Of a DNA stretch of 64,000 nt, positions 1 to 9,942 are shown in pieces (position 1 is the stretch's first letter; every line of letters starts with the position of its first letter). The stretch comes from CBDAUN01 sp965200645 (lineage in GTDB: Bacteria; Pseudomonadota; Gammaproteobacteria; Arenicellales; JAJDZL01). Below the pieces are notes generated by a model. It searched no databases. It had not been told where the DNA came from and was given only the letters and a program-made list of their open reading frames with translations. Where the stretch lies: positions 620,001 through 684,000 of the forward strand of contig CBDAUN010000003.1 in NCBI GenBank assembly GCA_965200645.1, read 5' to 3'. The position numbers were made by a program, and so were the translations under genes.

Positions 1-2913
1 GGGCTCCTCAGACTCAAGATCATCAACCATTTTAAATTTCTTTAGACTGTGCAGTTCCTCAATTTGAAGTTGTTCGGGGTGACCGTTTAAATGGAAACCA
101 AAGACCCGGTTTTCATACTTTAAGCGCTCGTATTCCGTCCATATTTGCGTCGTGGAAAATTCAAATTCATCCACACGCTCGCTAGTGTCCGCAAAAATAT
201 TCATCTGTCCTGCAATTTTATCCTCTGCAAGTGTTTTGCCATAAGCATGAAGCGCTTCTGCATTTGCAAATACTCTTGATCGGTTTGGCTCAAGCGAATC
301 AAAGCAACCAGCCGAAGTTAATGATTCAACTGCAAATTTCCCAACCTTACGCAAGTCTACTCGTTGAAAAAAGTCGACGATACTCTTGAATGGGCCATTT
401 TCATTTCGCTCACTCACGATCGCATCAGACACTGGCCTGCCAATTTGTTTCAACCCTCCAAGACCAAAGAGAATTGTTTCATCGTCAAGTGCGACAAACT
501 CATATTCGGAGCGATTGATATCGGGAGAAAAAACTTTAATTCCCATTCTCTTTGCATCGAAAATAATCTTCATCGTGGTGTCTGTCTTGAAGTCCACGGA
601 GATGCAGGCAGCAAAGAACTGTGTGGCATAGTGACGTTTCAACCAGGCTGTTTGGAATGCCAGCATCGCATACGCAACTGAGTGAGATTTGTTGAATCCA
701 TAGCCTGCAAAACTTTCCATGAGGTCAAAAACTTTGGTGGCAACTTCACGTTTATATCCCCTGTCCTTTGCACCCGATACGAACCGGTCTCGCTGTCTAG
801 CCATCTCTTCGGCGAGTTTCTTACCCATCGCACGACGCAGAAGGTCCGCTTCACCGAGCGAGTAGCCACCCATCAACTGAGCAACATGCATAACCTGCTC
901 CTGATAAAGAAAAACACCATAGGTGGTATTCAGCACCTCCTTTAAGGCGGGGTCCAAATACTCTACGGTTTCATTTCCTTCCTTATTTTTTATATAAGTC
1001 TTGTCCATTCCCGTTTGCAGTGGACCTGGACGAAATAATGCAAGCAACGCAACTAGGTCATCAAATTTGTGCGGCTTCGATCCAATAATTAACCGCTGCA
1101 TACCTTTTGATTCCAGTTGGAAAATTCCAACTGTATTGCCCGACTGAATCAAATCATAAGTCTGTTGGTCCTCAAGTGAAATGTCATTAGTTGACAAAGG
1201 CGCCGCATCACTGCTGCGACTTCTATTGATCATTTCAAAAGCGCGTGAGATGATTGTCAGCGTTGTCAGACCAAGAAAATCGAACTTCACCAGTCCAATA
1301 GTTTCCAAGTCATCTTTGTCATAGTGCGTGATATCAAGCTCGCTTTCCGTATCCACAAAGGTTGCCGAAAAATCTGTAATGATTGTCGGTGCAATAACAA
1401 CGCCACCAGGATGTTTGCTGACGTTTCTGATAACTCCTTCCAGTTTTTCGGCTGAATCCATCAACTCCTTGACTCGTGGCTCGTCGTTATAACGTTGCTT
1501 CAAATCTCTATTCTTTTTCATCGCTTGATCGAGCGTAATATCAAGCTCTCTTGGAATCATGTTGGCCAAGCGGTCGTAGAAAGAATAATCCGGCTGTATA
1601 GCCCGCCCGACGTCTCGAACTGCCGCGCGGGCGGCCAGTGTGTTGTAAGTCACAATCTGAGCAACGTGATCCTTGCCGTATGTGTCGGATACATGCTGGA
1701 TAACTCGGTCGCGTTGGTCAACGCAAAAGTCGATGTCGAAGTCGGGTGGTGACACTCGTTCCGGATTCAGAAATCGTTCAAAAATTAGTCCATAGGACAT
1801 CGGATCAATACCTGTAATGCCAAGACAGTAGGCTACCAGGGAACCTGCACCCGAACCACGACCGGGACCCACTGGGATGCCTTCGTGCTTTGCCCAGTCG
1901 ATAATTTCTGTAACAATCAGGAAGTATCCAGCAAATTTGGTTGTTCGGATAATTTCCAGTTCGTGATGCAGTCGGCTCACATATTCCTGAGGGGCTCCCT
2001 CGGGAAAGTGTCGCTTCAGTCCCGCCATGCTTTGCTCAGAGAGAAACTCATCAATATCCACATTTTTATCTACATGCGGATATGCAGGAAGATGACTGGT
2101 GTGAAGTTCGAACTGCAAATTGCAGCGCTTTGCTATTTCCACCGTGTTTTCAATTGCAGATGGAAGGTCACTAAAGCACTCAATCATTTCTTCAGTAGAT
2201 CGCAAATACTGCTGTTCGGTTGAAGCCAGCATACGACCCCGATCCGAAACTACGGTACCATCATTGATGCAGGCTCTTATCTCGTGATACCCAAAGTCAT
2301 TTGAATCGACAAACCGCGGTTGGTTTGTAGCAACCAAAGGAGTCTGAGTTGCATTTGCCAAATCCACTGCAGTTTTACAGTAAATGGATTCGAATGCATC
2401 TCCTATACGGGAAATTTCCACATAGAATCGATCCGGAAATAACTTACGGTATTCTTCCAGAAGCTGCAGTGCTTCAGCGTGCTTGCCTTGAATCAAACAC
2501 TGACCTATTTCTCCGTTTTGGGCTCCCGATAGTGCAATTATTCCATCAGTCTTACCTGTTAGCCACTCTCGACTTATGCATGCTCCACCACTGCTTCGAC
2601 CTTCATGTTGGGCACGGGTGACTAAGCCACAAATTGAGCGATATCCTTGCATGTTTTGGGACAGAAGAACCAGGGTGTATGGTTTGCCCGGCTCGATGGG
2701 ATTGTGCACCAGCGCTTCGACTCCAATGATTGGCTTGACTCCCTGTTTCAAGCATGCGGTGTATAGCTTAACCGCACTGTAAAGATTGTTATGGTCCGCC
2801 ACTCCCACAGCAGGCATGTTGTACTGCTTCACTTGATTGACAAGATCATTCACACGAATGATGCTGTCGACAATGGAATATTCGGTGTGTACGTGCAGAT
2901 GTACGAAGTTCAT
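1..2913 (-). CDS. dnaE: DNA polymerase III subunit alpha, C-terminus cut by window edge
   Basis: Catalytic alpha subunit of the replicative DNA polymerase III holoenzyme. The frame is open for 971 codons from the ATG at 2913 to the left edge; I checked it at several points and saw no frameshift. The E. coli protein is about 1160 residues, so roughly the last 190 are missing. The N-terminus MNFVHLHVHTEYS is the PHP domain motif. The palm carries the paired catalytic aspartates in PDFDIDF (coded near 1750), and the region around 600-700 codes the conserved FAGYGFNKSHSVAYA motif. It follows rnhB by 10 bases as the last visible gene of the lipid A block, the same order as in E. coli (lpxA-lpxB-rnhB-dnaE). 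Identification is secure; only the C-terminal part cannot be judged. Confidence 0.97.
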   Translation of the reverse strand, partial: MNFVHLHVHTEYSIVDSIIRVNDLVNQVKQYNMPAVGVADHNNLYSAVKLYTACLKQGVKPIIGVEALVHNPIEPGKPYTLVLLSQNMQGYRSICGLVTRAQHEGRSSGGACISREWLTGKTDGIIALSGAQNGEIGQCLIQGKHAEALQLLEEYRKLFPDRFYVEISRIGDAFESIYCKTAVDLANATQTPLVATNQPRFVDSNDFGYHEIRACINDGTVVSDRGRMLASTEQQYLRSTEEMIECFSDLPSAIENTVEIAKRCNLQFELHTSHLPAYPHVDKNVDIDEFLSEQSMAGLKRHFPEGAPQEYVSRLHHELEIIRTTKFAGYFLIVTEIIDWAKHEGIPVGPGRGSGAGSLVAYCLGITGIDPMSYGLIFERFLNPERVSPPDFDIDFCVDQRDRVIQHVSDTYGKDHVAQIVTYNTLAARAAVRDVGRAIQPDYSFYDRLANMIPRELDITLDQAMKKNRDLKQRYNDEPRVKELMDSAEKLEGVIRNVSKHPGGVVIAPTIITDFSATFVDTESELDITHYDKDDLETIGLVKFDFLGLTTLTIISRAFEMINRSRSSDAAPLSTNDISLEDQQTYDLIQSGNTVGIFQLESKGMQRLIIGSKPHKFDDLVALLALFRPGPLQTGMDKTYIKNKEGNETVEYLDPALKEVLNTTYGVFLYQEQVMHVAQLMGGYSLGEADLLRRAMGKKLAEEMARQRDRFVSGAKDRGYKREVATKVFDLMESFAGYGFNKSHSVAYAMLAFQTAWLKRHYATQFFAACISVDFKTDTTMKIIFDAKRMGIKVFSPDINRSEYEFVALDDETILFGLGGLKQIGRPVSDAIVSERNENGPFKSIVDFFQRVDLRKVGKFAVESLTSAGCFDSLEPNRSRVFANAEALHAYGKTLAEDKIAGQMNIFADTSERVDEFEFSTTQIWTEYERLKYENRVFGFHLNGHPEQLQIEELHSLKKFKMVDDLESEEP

Positions 2914-2923
2914 ATCCAATAGT

Positions 2924-3499
2924 TTAAATCAATGTATCAAGCATCTGACGTACGGGTGCGAAGCTACGCCGATGAACAGGTGTTACCCCGAAATTGTGCA
3001 GCGCACTTAAGTGCTTTTTCGTGCCATATCCGAAATGAGAGTTGAATTCATACTGTGGGTATTCAAGAGACAATTTACACATCAGTTGATCACGAAATAC
3101 TTTTGCAATTACGGATGCGGCAGAGATTTCTGCAACAATTGCATCTCCCCCTACCACTGCCTTGTTCAAAATATTAATTGAGGGGCTCCTATTTCCGTCA
3201 ATCAATACAAAATCTGGTTGAATCGACAATGACTCTACAGCTCGTTTCATTGAAACCATAGTTGCTTGAAGAATATTCAAGTGTTCAATTTCTTCAACAC
3301 TGCACACCCCAACTGCCCATGCCTTGCAGCGAAGTTTAATTTCTTTTGATAGCTCGCTTCGCTTTGCGGGACTTAGTTTCTTGGAATCGGTTACGCCATT
3401 AATTCTCATATTCTTACCAAGAATAACTGCTGCAGACACTACCGGCCCTGCCAATGCGCCACGTCCAGCCTCGTCTACTCCAGCAATTAACTCAGGCAT
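2924..3499 (-). CDS. rnhB: Ribonuclease HII
   Basis: Cleaves RNA in RNA-DNA hybrids and at single embedded ribonucleotides. The 191-residue product has the family N-terminus AGVDEAGRGALAGPV with the first catalytic Asp-Glu pair, then LIDGN with the third acidic residue, and the conserved SVIAKVFRD helix. Length is normal for the family (about 200). The start overlaps the end of lpxB by 8 bases, which suggests translational coupling, and dnaE follows after 10 bases. Position between lpxB and dnaE is the usual gammaproteobacterial arrangement. Confidence 0.96.
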   Translation of the reverse strand: MPELIAGVDEAGRGALAGPVVSAAVILGKNMRINGVTDSKKLSPAKRSELSKEIKLRCKAWAVGVCSVEEIEHLNILQATMVSMKRAVESLSIQPDFVLIDGNRSPSINILNKAVVGGDAIVAEISAASVIAKVFRDQLMCKLSLEYPQYEFNSHFGYGTKKHLSALHNFGVTPVHRRSFAPVRQMLDTLI

Positions 3500-4628
3500 T
3501 TTGCATCAAGTTCGCAATTTCAAGTGCGGACTTGTCATGTGACTGGCATCGAAGTTCACTGGCAATGTTCCTAAACGAATTTACCATTTGCTCCGCGTAG
3601 TCTGCATCATCCAGCAAACGAATGACTTCTCCAATGATGTTCTTTGCTGTGGCTTCAGTCTGCATAAACTCAGGCACCACTGTTCGACCAGCTAAATGGT
3701 TCACAATGCAGAATTGATCGACATGTCCCAAAAGTTTTATGAGAATGTGAGTCAACTTAGACACCTTGTAGGACACCACGAAGGGTTTTAGCAATAAGGT
3801 TGCCTCAAGTGCTGCGGTTCCCGATGCAAGCACAACCACATCTGCCGACTTCATTACTGCATGCGACTGCCCATCAACTAACTTAATTTTTGGTGCATTG
3901 GGATGTTTTGCGATTTCCTGTTCAAATGCCTTACGAATTTCATTGGATGCTGTGGGCGCTATGAACTTTATCTCAGGGCGAAGTTTTGACAGTCCCTGGG
4001 CCGCCTCGATGAAAATAGAAGCTAATCGGTCAACTTCAACCTGTCTGCTTCCAGGCAAAATGGCTACGACCGTATCGTCCGAATTAAATCCAAAGTCACG
4101 ACGTCTATCTGCTACCTGTTCCGACACGATGATGTCTGCTAGAGGATGACCGACATACGAATGAGCCACTTGATGCCGGTTGAGTATTTCTGATTCAAAT
4201 GGATAAACTGTAAGCACTTTGGTGGCAGCCCGCTTAATCTTCTTAATTCGATAACTTCGCCATGCCCATACTGTGGGACTGACGTACTGAATGGTAGGAA
4301 TTCCAGCTTGTTTCATTTTGGACTCAACGGCAAGATTGAAGTCCGGCGCATCAACTCCGATATAAATGTCAGGTTTGATGCGTACCAGTTCTTTGACTAA
4401 ATTTCTGCGAATCTTCAAAATCTTCGAGACTTTCCAAATCAGTCCTTCAACACCGATATTGGTAATCATATCCACTGAGTATAGAGTGCGTGCACCCTGG
4501 CTTTGCATAGCGGGACCGCAGATACCAAAGACTTCGAATTTTATTCCGTGACGGCGCAACGCTTCAATCAAGCCTGCACCCAAGATGTCTCCGGATTTTT
4601 CACCAACCACCATTGCGATTCGATACAT
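3492..4628 (-). CDS. lpxB: Lipid-A-disaccharide synthase
   Basis: Glycosyltransferase that joins UDP-2,3-diacylglucosamine and lipid X to form the lipid A disaccharide at the inner membrane surface. The 378-residue product starts MYRIAMVVGEKSGDILGAG; the GEKSGD segment is a slight variant of the GExSGD family signature. Further motifs are YVSPTVWAWR, YPFE and LPGSR with the following nucleotide-binding half. Length matches the family (about 380). It sits 73 bases after lpxA and overlaps rnhB by 8 bases. Confidence 0.96.
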   Translation of the reverse strand: MYRIAMVVGEKSGDILGAGLIEALRRHGIKFEVFGICGPAMQSQGARTLYSVDMITNIGVEGLIWKVSKILKIRRNLVKELVRIKPDIYIGVDAPDFNLAVESKMKQAGIPTIQYVSPTVWAWRSYRIKKIKRAATKVLTVYPFESEILNRHQVAHSYVGHPLADIIVSEQVADRRRDFGFNSDDTVVAILPGSRQVEVDRLASIFIEAAQGLSKLRPEIKFIAPTASNEIRKAFEQEIAKHPNAPKIKLVDGQSHAVMKSADVVVLASGTAALEATLLLKPFVVSYKVSKLTHILIKLLGHVDQFCIVNHLAGRTVVPEFMQTEATAKNIIGEVIRLLDDADYAEQMVNSFRNIASELRCQSHDKSALEIANLMQNA

Positions 4629-4701
4629 AACTCAAGTACCAATCGAACTTCTTTAGCGAGATGTCGAAAGCTGGATGAATCCCGAAACTAGTCGCTCGAA
4701 T

Positions 4702-5472
4702 CTAGCGTACAAATCCACGTTCTGACTCGACAATAAAACTGATGAGACGCTTAACCTCATTACTTACCATTTCACCTGCCTGAATTCGATCGGACACTTT
4801 AGAAATCGACATTCCCTCACGAAATATCCAGCGGTAGATACGCTTTAGTTCCTTTATTGCCGACTCATCCACCCCTCTGCGTCGCAGACCTATAGCGTTA
4901 ATCGAAACTGCCTTAGCTGGTGATCCAGTTACTGTTACATAGGGAGGGACATCTTGACGAAGAATCGTGTTAATTCCAGTCATGCAAAACGTACCAATCC
5001 GACATCGCTGATGAATAAGTGTAAAGCCACCAAAAAAAGCAAAATCTTCCACCTCAACGTGCCCTGCGATATTTGTGCCGTTAGTGAAAATGGTACTGTT
5101 TCCGATTTGGCAATCATGCGCAATGTGCGTATATGCCATAAGGAAATTATCGTTACCAACTCGGGTGACTCCGCCGCCGTCCACTGTTCCTCGATGCAGA
5201 CTGGCGTACTCGCGAAAGATGTTGCCATCGCCTATTACCAGTTCCGTCGGTTCACCCTTATAGTGCGTGGATTGCGGAGTACCGCCAAGCGATACAAACT
5301 CGTGTATGTGATTATTTTCTCCGATTCGAGTTCCACTTTTAATGATGGAATTTGCGCCTACCCAAGATCCACTGCCAATGCTTACGTCATCTTCAATAAC
5401 TGCAAAGGCATCGACCTTAACGTCACTCCCAAGCTGCGCCCGATCTGCAACGACAGCTTTAGAATCAATCAT
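4702..5472 (-). CDS. lpxA: Acyl-ACP--UDP-N-acetylglucosamine O-acyltransferase
   Basis: First enzyme of lipid A synthesis, transferring a 3-hydroxyacyl chain from ACP to position 3 of UDP-GlcNAc. The 256-residue product is a left-handed beta helix of hexapeptide repeats followed by the helical C-terminal domain. The catalytic His is His119 in THIAHDC, equivalent to E. coli His125. By my alignment the hydrocarbon-ruler position, Gly173 in E. coli, is Ile167 here (MTGINT), which would favour a shorter acyl chain; Pseudomonas has Met there. The start overlaps fabZ by 4 bases. The distant Gfo/Idh-DegT pair at 29.6-31.7 kb might supply a 3-amino substrate, but that is inference. Confidence 0.96.
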   Translation of the reverse strand: MIDSKAVVADRAQLGSDVKVDAFAVIEDDVSIGSGSWVGANSIIKSGTRIGENNHIHEFVSLGGTPQSTHYKGEPTELVIGDGNIFREYASLHRGTVDGGGVTRVGNDNFLMAYTHIAHDCQIGNSTIFTNGTNIAGHVEVEDFAFFGGFTLIHQRCRIGTFCMTGINTILRQDVPPYVTVTGSPAKAVSINAIGLRRRGVDESAIKELKRIYRWIFREGMSISKVSDRIQAGEMVSNEVKRLISFIVESERGFVR

Positions 5473-5912
5473 CCAAGTTCTTGAAATGTAAACAAAAGAT
5501 CAGCACTGCAAACTACTGTGTCTGCCACTGAAGCAGTTGCCGCAGTCTTCCAAACCTTAGCCCATTTACGGACAGTTCGTGTCTCTATGTCAAGACGGTC
5601 ACCCGGCACAACCTGCTGCTTGAATCGAGCTTTGTCAATTCCGGCAAACAGGTAAACACGATTGCTATCGGCTTTTGCACCCAATGCCAAACTTGCCATG
5701 ATTGCAGAAGCTTGAACCATTGATTCCACGATTAGAACACCAGGAAAAATTGGCCAATGTGGAAAGTGTCCTGAAAATACCGGTTCGTTTACGGTGATAT
5801 TTTTGGTCGCCAGCAACCAGTCATTGGTATAGTCGTTTACCCGGTCAACCATCAACATCGGATACCGATGAGGCAGTAGTTGCTTGATTTCGGAAATGTC
5901 TAAGGATGGCAT
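5469..5912 (-). CDS. fabZ: 3-hydroxyacyl-ACP dehydratase FabZ
   Basis: Dehydrates 3-hydroxyacyl-ACP in fatty acid elongation and competes with LpxA and LpxD for the same substrate, which is why it sits between them. The 147-residue product has the hot-dog fold signatures LLPHRYPMLMVDRV and the catalytic His and Glu in GHFPHWPIFPGVLIVESM. Length is normal. It lies 25 bases after lpxD, and its stop overlaps the lpxA start. Confidence 0.97.
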   Translation of the reverse strand: MPSLDISEIKQLLPHRYPMLMVDRVNDYTNDWLLATKNITVNEPVFSGHFPHWPIFPGVLIVESMVQASAIMASLALGAKADSNRVYLFAGIDKARFKQQVVPGDRLDIETRTVRKWAKVWKTAATASVADTVVCSADLLFTFQELG

Positions 5913-5937
5913 GTTGAAGTAGGGAACTCCGTCCGAT

Positions 5938-6963
5938 TTATTCTGTGTTGGTTGAATTGTTCTTGCCCAATCGACGCAAACTGGCGAAGGTTCTACGCCA
6001 CTGACTTACCGGCTGTGCGGGAATGGTCGCGGAGTACTCGCCCGGAGTGGTGATTGATTTGGTTACGAGGCTGCCGGCATTCACTACGACATGATCGCAA
6101 ATTTCAACGTGATCAAGCACTCCAGCCTGGCCTCCGAACATGCATTGATTGCCAATTTTTGCACTACCAGCAACACCTACGTTGCCAGCGATGATGGTGT
6201 GTTCTCCAATCTCAACATTATGCGCAATTTGCACATTATTATCGATTTTTACGCCATTGCCGATAACTGTATTGTTGATGGTACCGCGATCTATCGTAGT
6301 CGAAGCACCAATGCTTACGTCATCGCCAATTGACACAGCACCATAATTCGGAATTTGAACCCAGCGTCCTTCTTCCAGGGTAAAACTAAAACCGGGGGCA
6401 CCGATTACGGAGTTCGCATTGATCACACAATTGCGACCGATTATGCAGTCCTTGTAGATGGTGACATTACTGTCAATACGGGTGTGATCAGCTATGCTGA
6501 CCCGTTCGCCAATAACCGAACCGGGACCAATAATGCAATCTTCACCAATGGATGCGCCCGATTCAACAATTGCGCCCTGCAGTATAGTGGCGGATGTAGC
6601 GATTTTCGCGTCTTTGGATACTATTGCGCTTGAGTGAATACCGGCAGTATCCTTTTTGTCGGGATTCAGTTGTAGGGCAACTTTAGCGAAAACTGCTCGT
6701 GGATTGGGTGCAATTAAACAATTTCCAACGAACCCATCCGCATCTGATTCATTTAGGATCACAACACCAGCTTTAGTAACATCTAGATATTTTCGAAATC
6801 GCTCGTCCGAAAAGTAGGTGATGGAATCCTGCGTTGCGTCCTGCAAAGTTGATATCCGTCGAATTTTCTTTGAGTAGTCGCCTCTTGCAGTAACTCCAAC
6901 TATATTTGCAAGTTCGTCTAGCCTCCATTCGACCTCATCGAGGTAATCCTGGGTAGCATTCAC
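5938..6963 (-). CDS. lpxD: UDP-3-O-acylglucosamine N-acyltransferase
   Basis: Third step of lipid A synthesis, adding the N-linked 3-hydroxyacyl chain to the glucosamine. The 341-residue protein has an N-terminal uridine-binding domain, then about ten hexapeptide repeats of the left-handed beta helix, with the catalytic His in VQIAHNVEIG, and a short helical tail. Length equals that of E. coli LpxD. The start overlaps the skp stop by 4 bases. Its place after skp is the usual one. Confidence 0.96.
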   Translation of the reverse strand: MNATQDYLDEVEWRLDELANIVGVTARGDYSKKIRRISTLQDATQDSITYFSDERFRKYLDVTKAGVVILNESDADGFVGNCLIAPNPRAVFAKVALQLNPDKKDTAGIHSSAIVSKDAKIATSATILQGAIVESGASIGEDCIIGPGSVIGERVSIADHTRIDSNVTIYKDCIIGRNCVINANSVIGAPGFSFTLEEGRWVQIPNYGAVSIGDDVSIGASTTIDRGTINNTVIGNGVKIDNNVQIAHNVEIGEHTIIAGNVGVAGSAKIGNQCMFGGQAGVLDHVEICDHVVVNAGSLVTKSITTPGEYSATIPAQPVSQWRRTFASLRRLGKNNSTNTE

Positions 6964-7496
6964 TGCGATTCTTCGAATTTATCCTTTAACCGTTGCAGAA
7001 CCAGATCTGTAATGTTGATTCTTTCTCCTGCGAATACTACTGGCTCTTGAAGAATTAAATCGAAGCCTTCGTCAAGTGCCATTTCCGCAATCACTCCGCC
7101 GATGAGTTCCTGCAATTTATTCAATTCTTCATTGCGGCGAATATTGAAGTCTTCGCGAAGTTCTTCTTGACCGCGTTCTAATTGCCGTGTCATTGATCGA
7201 ATTTCCTGTTCAAGTGCTTCGCGGCCTTCTCCACTCAAACTTTCACTCGCCTGCAGTTCTGCTGACTTGGCGGCGATGTCTTGCTGAAGAGCAGCAAGGG
7301 CATCTTCACGCGGGGCTAATTCTTCCTGAATTTCTTTTAATGCAGCTTGACCCTGTGGTGCGTCATCAATTATTTTTACCGCTTCCAAGAATCCAATTTT
7401 CAGATTCTCTTGAGCTGTAGCAAGCCCGGTGAGCAAAGTCAATGCAATGCCAACAATTAATAATTTACGTCCTATATTTACCAAAAGTTGTTTCAT
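6960..7496 (-). CDS. skp: Periplasmic chaperone Skp/OmpH family
   Basis: Holdase chaperone that carries unfolded outer-membrane proteins across the periplasm to BamA. The 178-residue product has an N-terminal signal peptide (hydrophobic segment IVGIALTLLTGLATA followed by Q), then a long charged helix-rich region (residues about 55-125) that would form the coiled-coil tentacles, and the OmpH family end with ILQEPVVFAGERINITD. It lies 6 bases after bamA and overlaps lpxD by 4 bases. Confidence 0.93.
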   Translation of the reverse strand: MKQLLVNIGRKLLIVGIALTLLTGLATAQENLKIGFLEAVKIIDDAPQGQAALKEIQEELAPREDALAALQQDIAAKSAELQASESLSGEGREALEQEIRSMTRQLERGQEELREDFNIRRNEELNKLQELIGGVIAEMALDEGFDLILQEPVVFAGERINITDLVLQRLKDKFEESQ

Positions 7497-7502
7497 CCTG
7501 CT

Positions 7503-9927
7503 TTAATCAAAAAATGTTCCAAGTGTAAGTTGAAACAGATCTGTTTCATCACCCGGCTGTTTGTCCAAAAATAGTGCTCGGCTGATTCCAAGTGGTCCAA
7601 TTGGCGACAGCCAAACAAATCCGAGCCCGGCAGATGCCCGCATTTCACCAAAGTCGAAGTCACCAAATTCATGGTAAACATTACCCATGTCAGCGAATGC
7701 GAGAAATCGCTTGTCTGCACTATCGCGTGTACCGAATATAGGCAAGTATAGTTCTGCTCTACCCAAAACCCGCAAACTTCCACCGATTGGGTCTGCGCCT
7801 GGGCATTCGTCGATACCTATCCTAACCGCACTATTCTGGAATTATCATCAACTTCTCCAACAGGAACTTTAGAATCTTCAAGAACTAATGGTCCGCTATC
7901 CTCTTTATAAATTCAAATTTACACTGTTCCCGAGGCCCAAGACTTGCAGAGGCAAATCCACGAACTGTCGACTGACCTCCAGCGTAGAACCTTCGATAAA
8001 ATGGCAACCCATCTGTAGACCCTATTCCGTCACCAAAGTCAGCACTGGTAGACAATCTCAATGTGGTATCACCGCCGATGGAGAAGTACTCGGTGATGCC
8101 GACTCGGCCTACGTAGTAACTAAAGTCCCCTCCAACCAACTCATACGAGACTCTTCGATCACCACCGGAAGTTGGAAATATCGCTCTATCACGATCATCC
8201 TTCACAAAACTCAAGGAACCTCGACCTAAAATTGACTTTGGATTGTCGTTAATGAAGTTATTCGTCCGATAATCGACGGATCTATTGTCAACCTGCCCAA
8301 AAGTAATATGATCAAGTCCCAGTTGAATTCCAATCGACTGTGCCTGTGCAATGGGGAATCGATATGAAATTCCACCGGATATCAAATCTAACCGGTAACT
8401 TGATATATCCGAATCCGAAGTATCCGTATCAGTTAGCGTAAAGTTAAATCCACGTGCCACCCCTTCCGGAGTGTAGTAAGGATTGATGAAGTCAAACTGT
8501 AACTCCGTGGTGACGGAGTTGTTGCGAATTCTTCCGGCTACCCGCTTGCCGGTTCCATACAGGTTGGCTTGACTTAACTCAGCTTGCAATATCAACTGAT
8601 CACTGTCAGAATATCCAACTCCGAAAGCGAAACTACCTGTCAATCGCTCCTTGACCTCAACAACTATATCTACTTGGTCTTCGACACCTGGAACGGTTTG
8701 CGTCCGTAGATCAATTGATTCAAAGAATCCCAATCGACCAAGACGCCCTCTGGATTCTGCAATTTGCTGAGCTGAATATTTTCCACCTTCAAAAATTCGC
8801 ATTTCCCGACGCATCACTTCGTCGGAGGTCACAATGTTGCCGATAAAAACAATTCTGCGAACATAGGTCAACTTCCCTGGATCGATAATGTATTCCACAT
8901 TGACCTTTTGCTCTTCTTCCCGAATATCCGGATATGCTTCGACACTTGATAGAGAGTAACCCTCATTGGCAAACTTATAGACTACTTCCTGTCGATCACT
9001 GTTGACTTCCTCTCGAGAGAACACAGTGCCTTCTTCCTGCAATACTATTTCCTCAATTTCTTCCACAGGCACGACATTCTGTTCACCAATTATGTTGATT
9101 TCACCGAACGTGAACTGAGGTCCTTCAGACAGCGTAATGACTATGTAAACACTTTCCTTATCCTCAGAAAGAAAAGCCTGAGAAGAAATAATTTCAAATT
9201 GAATGTAGCCGTTATCTTGATAGTGCGAGGTAATTTGCTCCAAATCTGCCGTCAACTTTGGCCTTGAGTAACGATTGTTCCGATTCAGAAATCCCAAAGT
9301 TTTCTTGGTCGACAACTCCATTTCATCAAGAATATCTTTGGTGGTGAAGGCTTCGTTACCAACAATTCTTATTTCATCAATCAGTGCAATAGGTCCCTCA
9401 AAAATATCAATAAACAACTCTACTCGATTGCGTTCCAGCGGCACTAGCGTAGCCTTGACTTCTGATGAGAATCGCCCTGCTGACTTATATTCCTGTTTCA
9501 ACCCTTCAATGAATTCGTTCACTCGAATCGGGTTATAGACTTCCCGATTCGAGATGTTGTTCGCTTCAAGCACCAACTCAATTTGCTCAGTCTTGATTTT
9601 CTTGTTACCAGTGATTGTTACTTCTGCAATACTTGGATTTTCAACCACAACAATCACTAAGGTGTTGCCATCTCGGTCGAGTCGGATGTCGCTGAAGAAA
9701 CCGGTGTCGAACAGCGCCTGAATGGAACGGGTGGAAAGCGAGTCATCGATTTCGTCCCCCACGACTACTGGAAGAACTACAAACACGGCTCCTGCGGAAA
9801 TGCGCTGTAATCCTTCTACTCGAATGTCTTCAATCACAAATGGATCGAAACTATACGCAACATGCGATAGCATTAGCATACAGAATGCTACGACAATCTT
9901 CCAAAATCGACGTATAAACATATTCAT
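7503..9927 (-). CDS. bamA: Outer membrane protein assembly factor BamA, interrupted by two frameshifts
   Basis: Central beta-barrel of the BAM complex that inserts outer-membrane proteins. Reading from 9927 there is a signal peptide, five POTRA domains, and the barrel up to GGQSTVRGFASASLGPRE. The first frame then ends at 7885. A frame shifted by one base continues from about 7904 as EDSGPLVLEDSKVPVGEVDD and stops at 7822. A third frame from about 7832 gives GIDECPGADPIGGSLRVLGR and runs to 7503 through DMGNVYHE and SPIGPLG to the terminal LTLGTFFD. Each junction is repaired by adding one base, giving a normal protein of about 808 residues. BamA is essential in Gram-negative bacteria, so errors in the sequence are likelier than a dead gene. 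Confidence 0.93.
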
Positions 9928-9942
9928 CTATAGTTCAGCTCA

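Noticed and set aside
4954..5484. Plus-strand open frame of 176 codons
   Set aside because: It is antisense to lpxA across the hexapeptide repeats, whose periodicity keeps the opposite strand open.
7885..7935. Programmed ribosomal frameshift in bamA
   Set aside because: The two sites are not X-XXY-YYZ slippery sequences, and two separate programmed events in 80 bases would be without precedent; missing bases are likelier.
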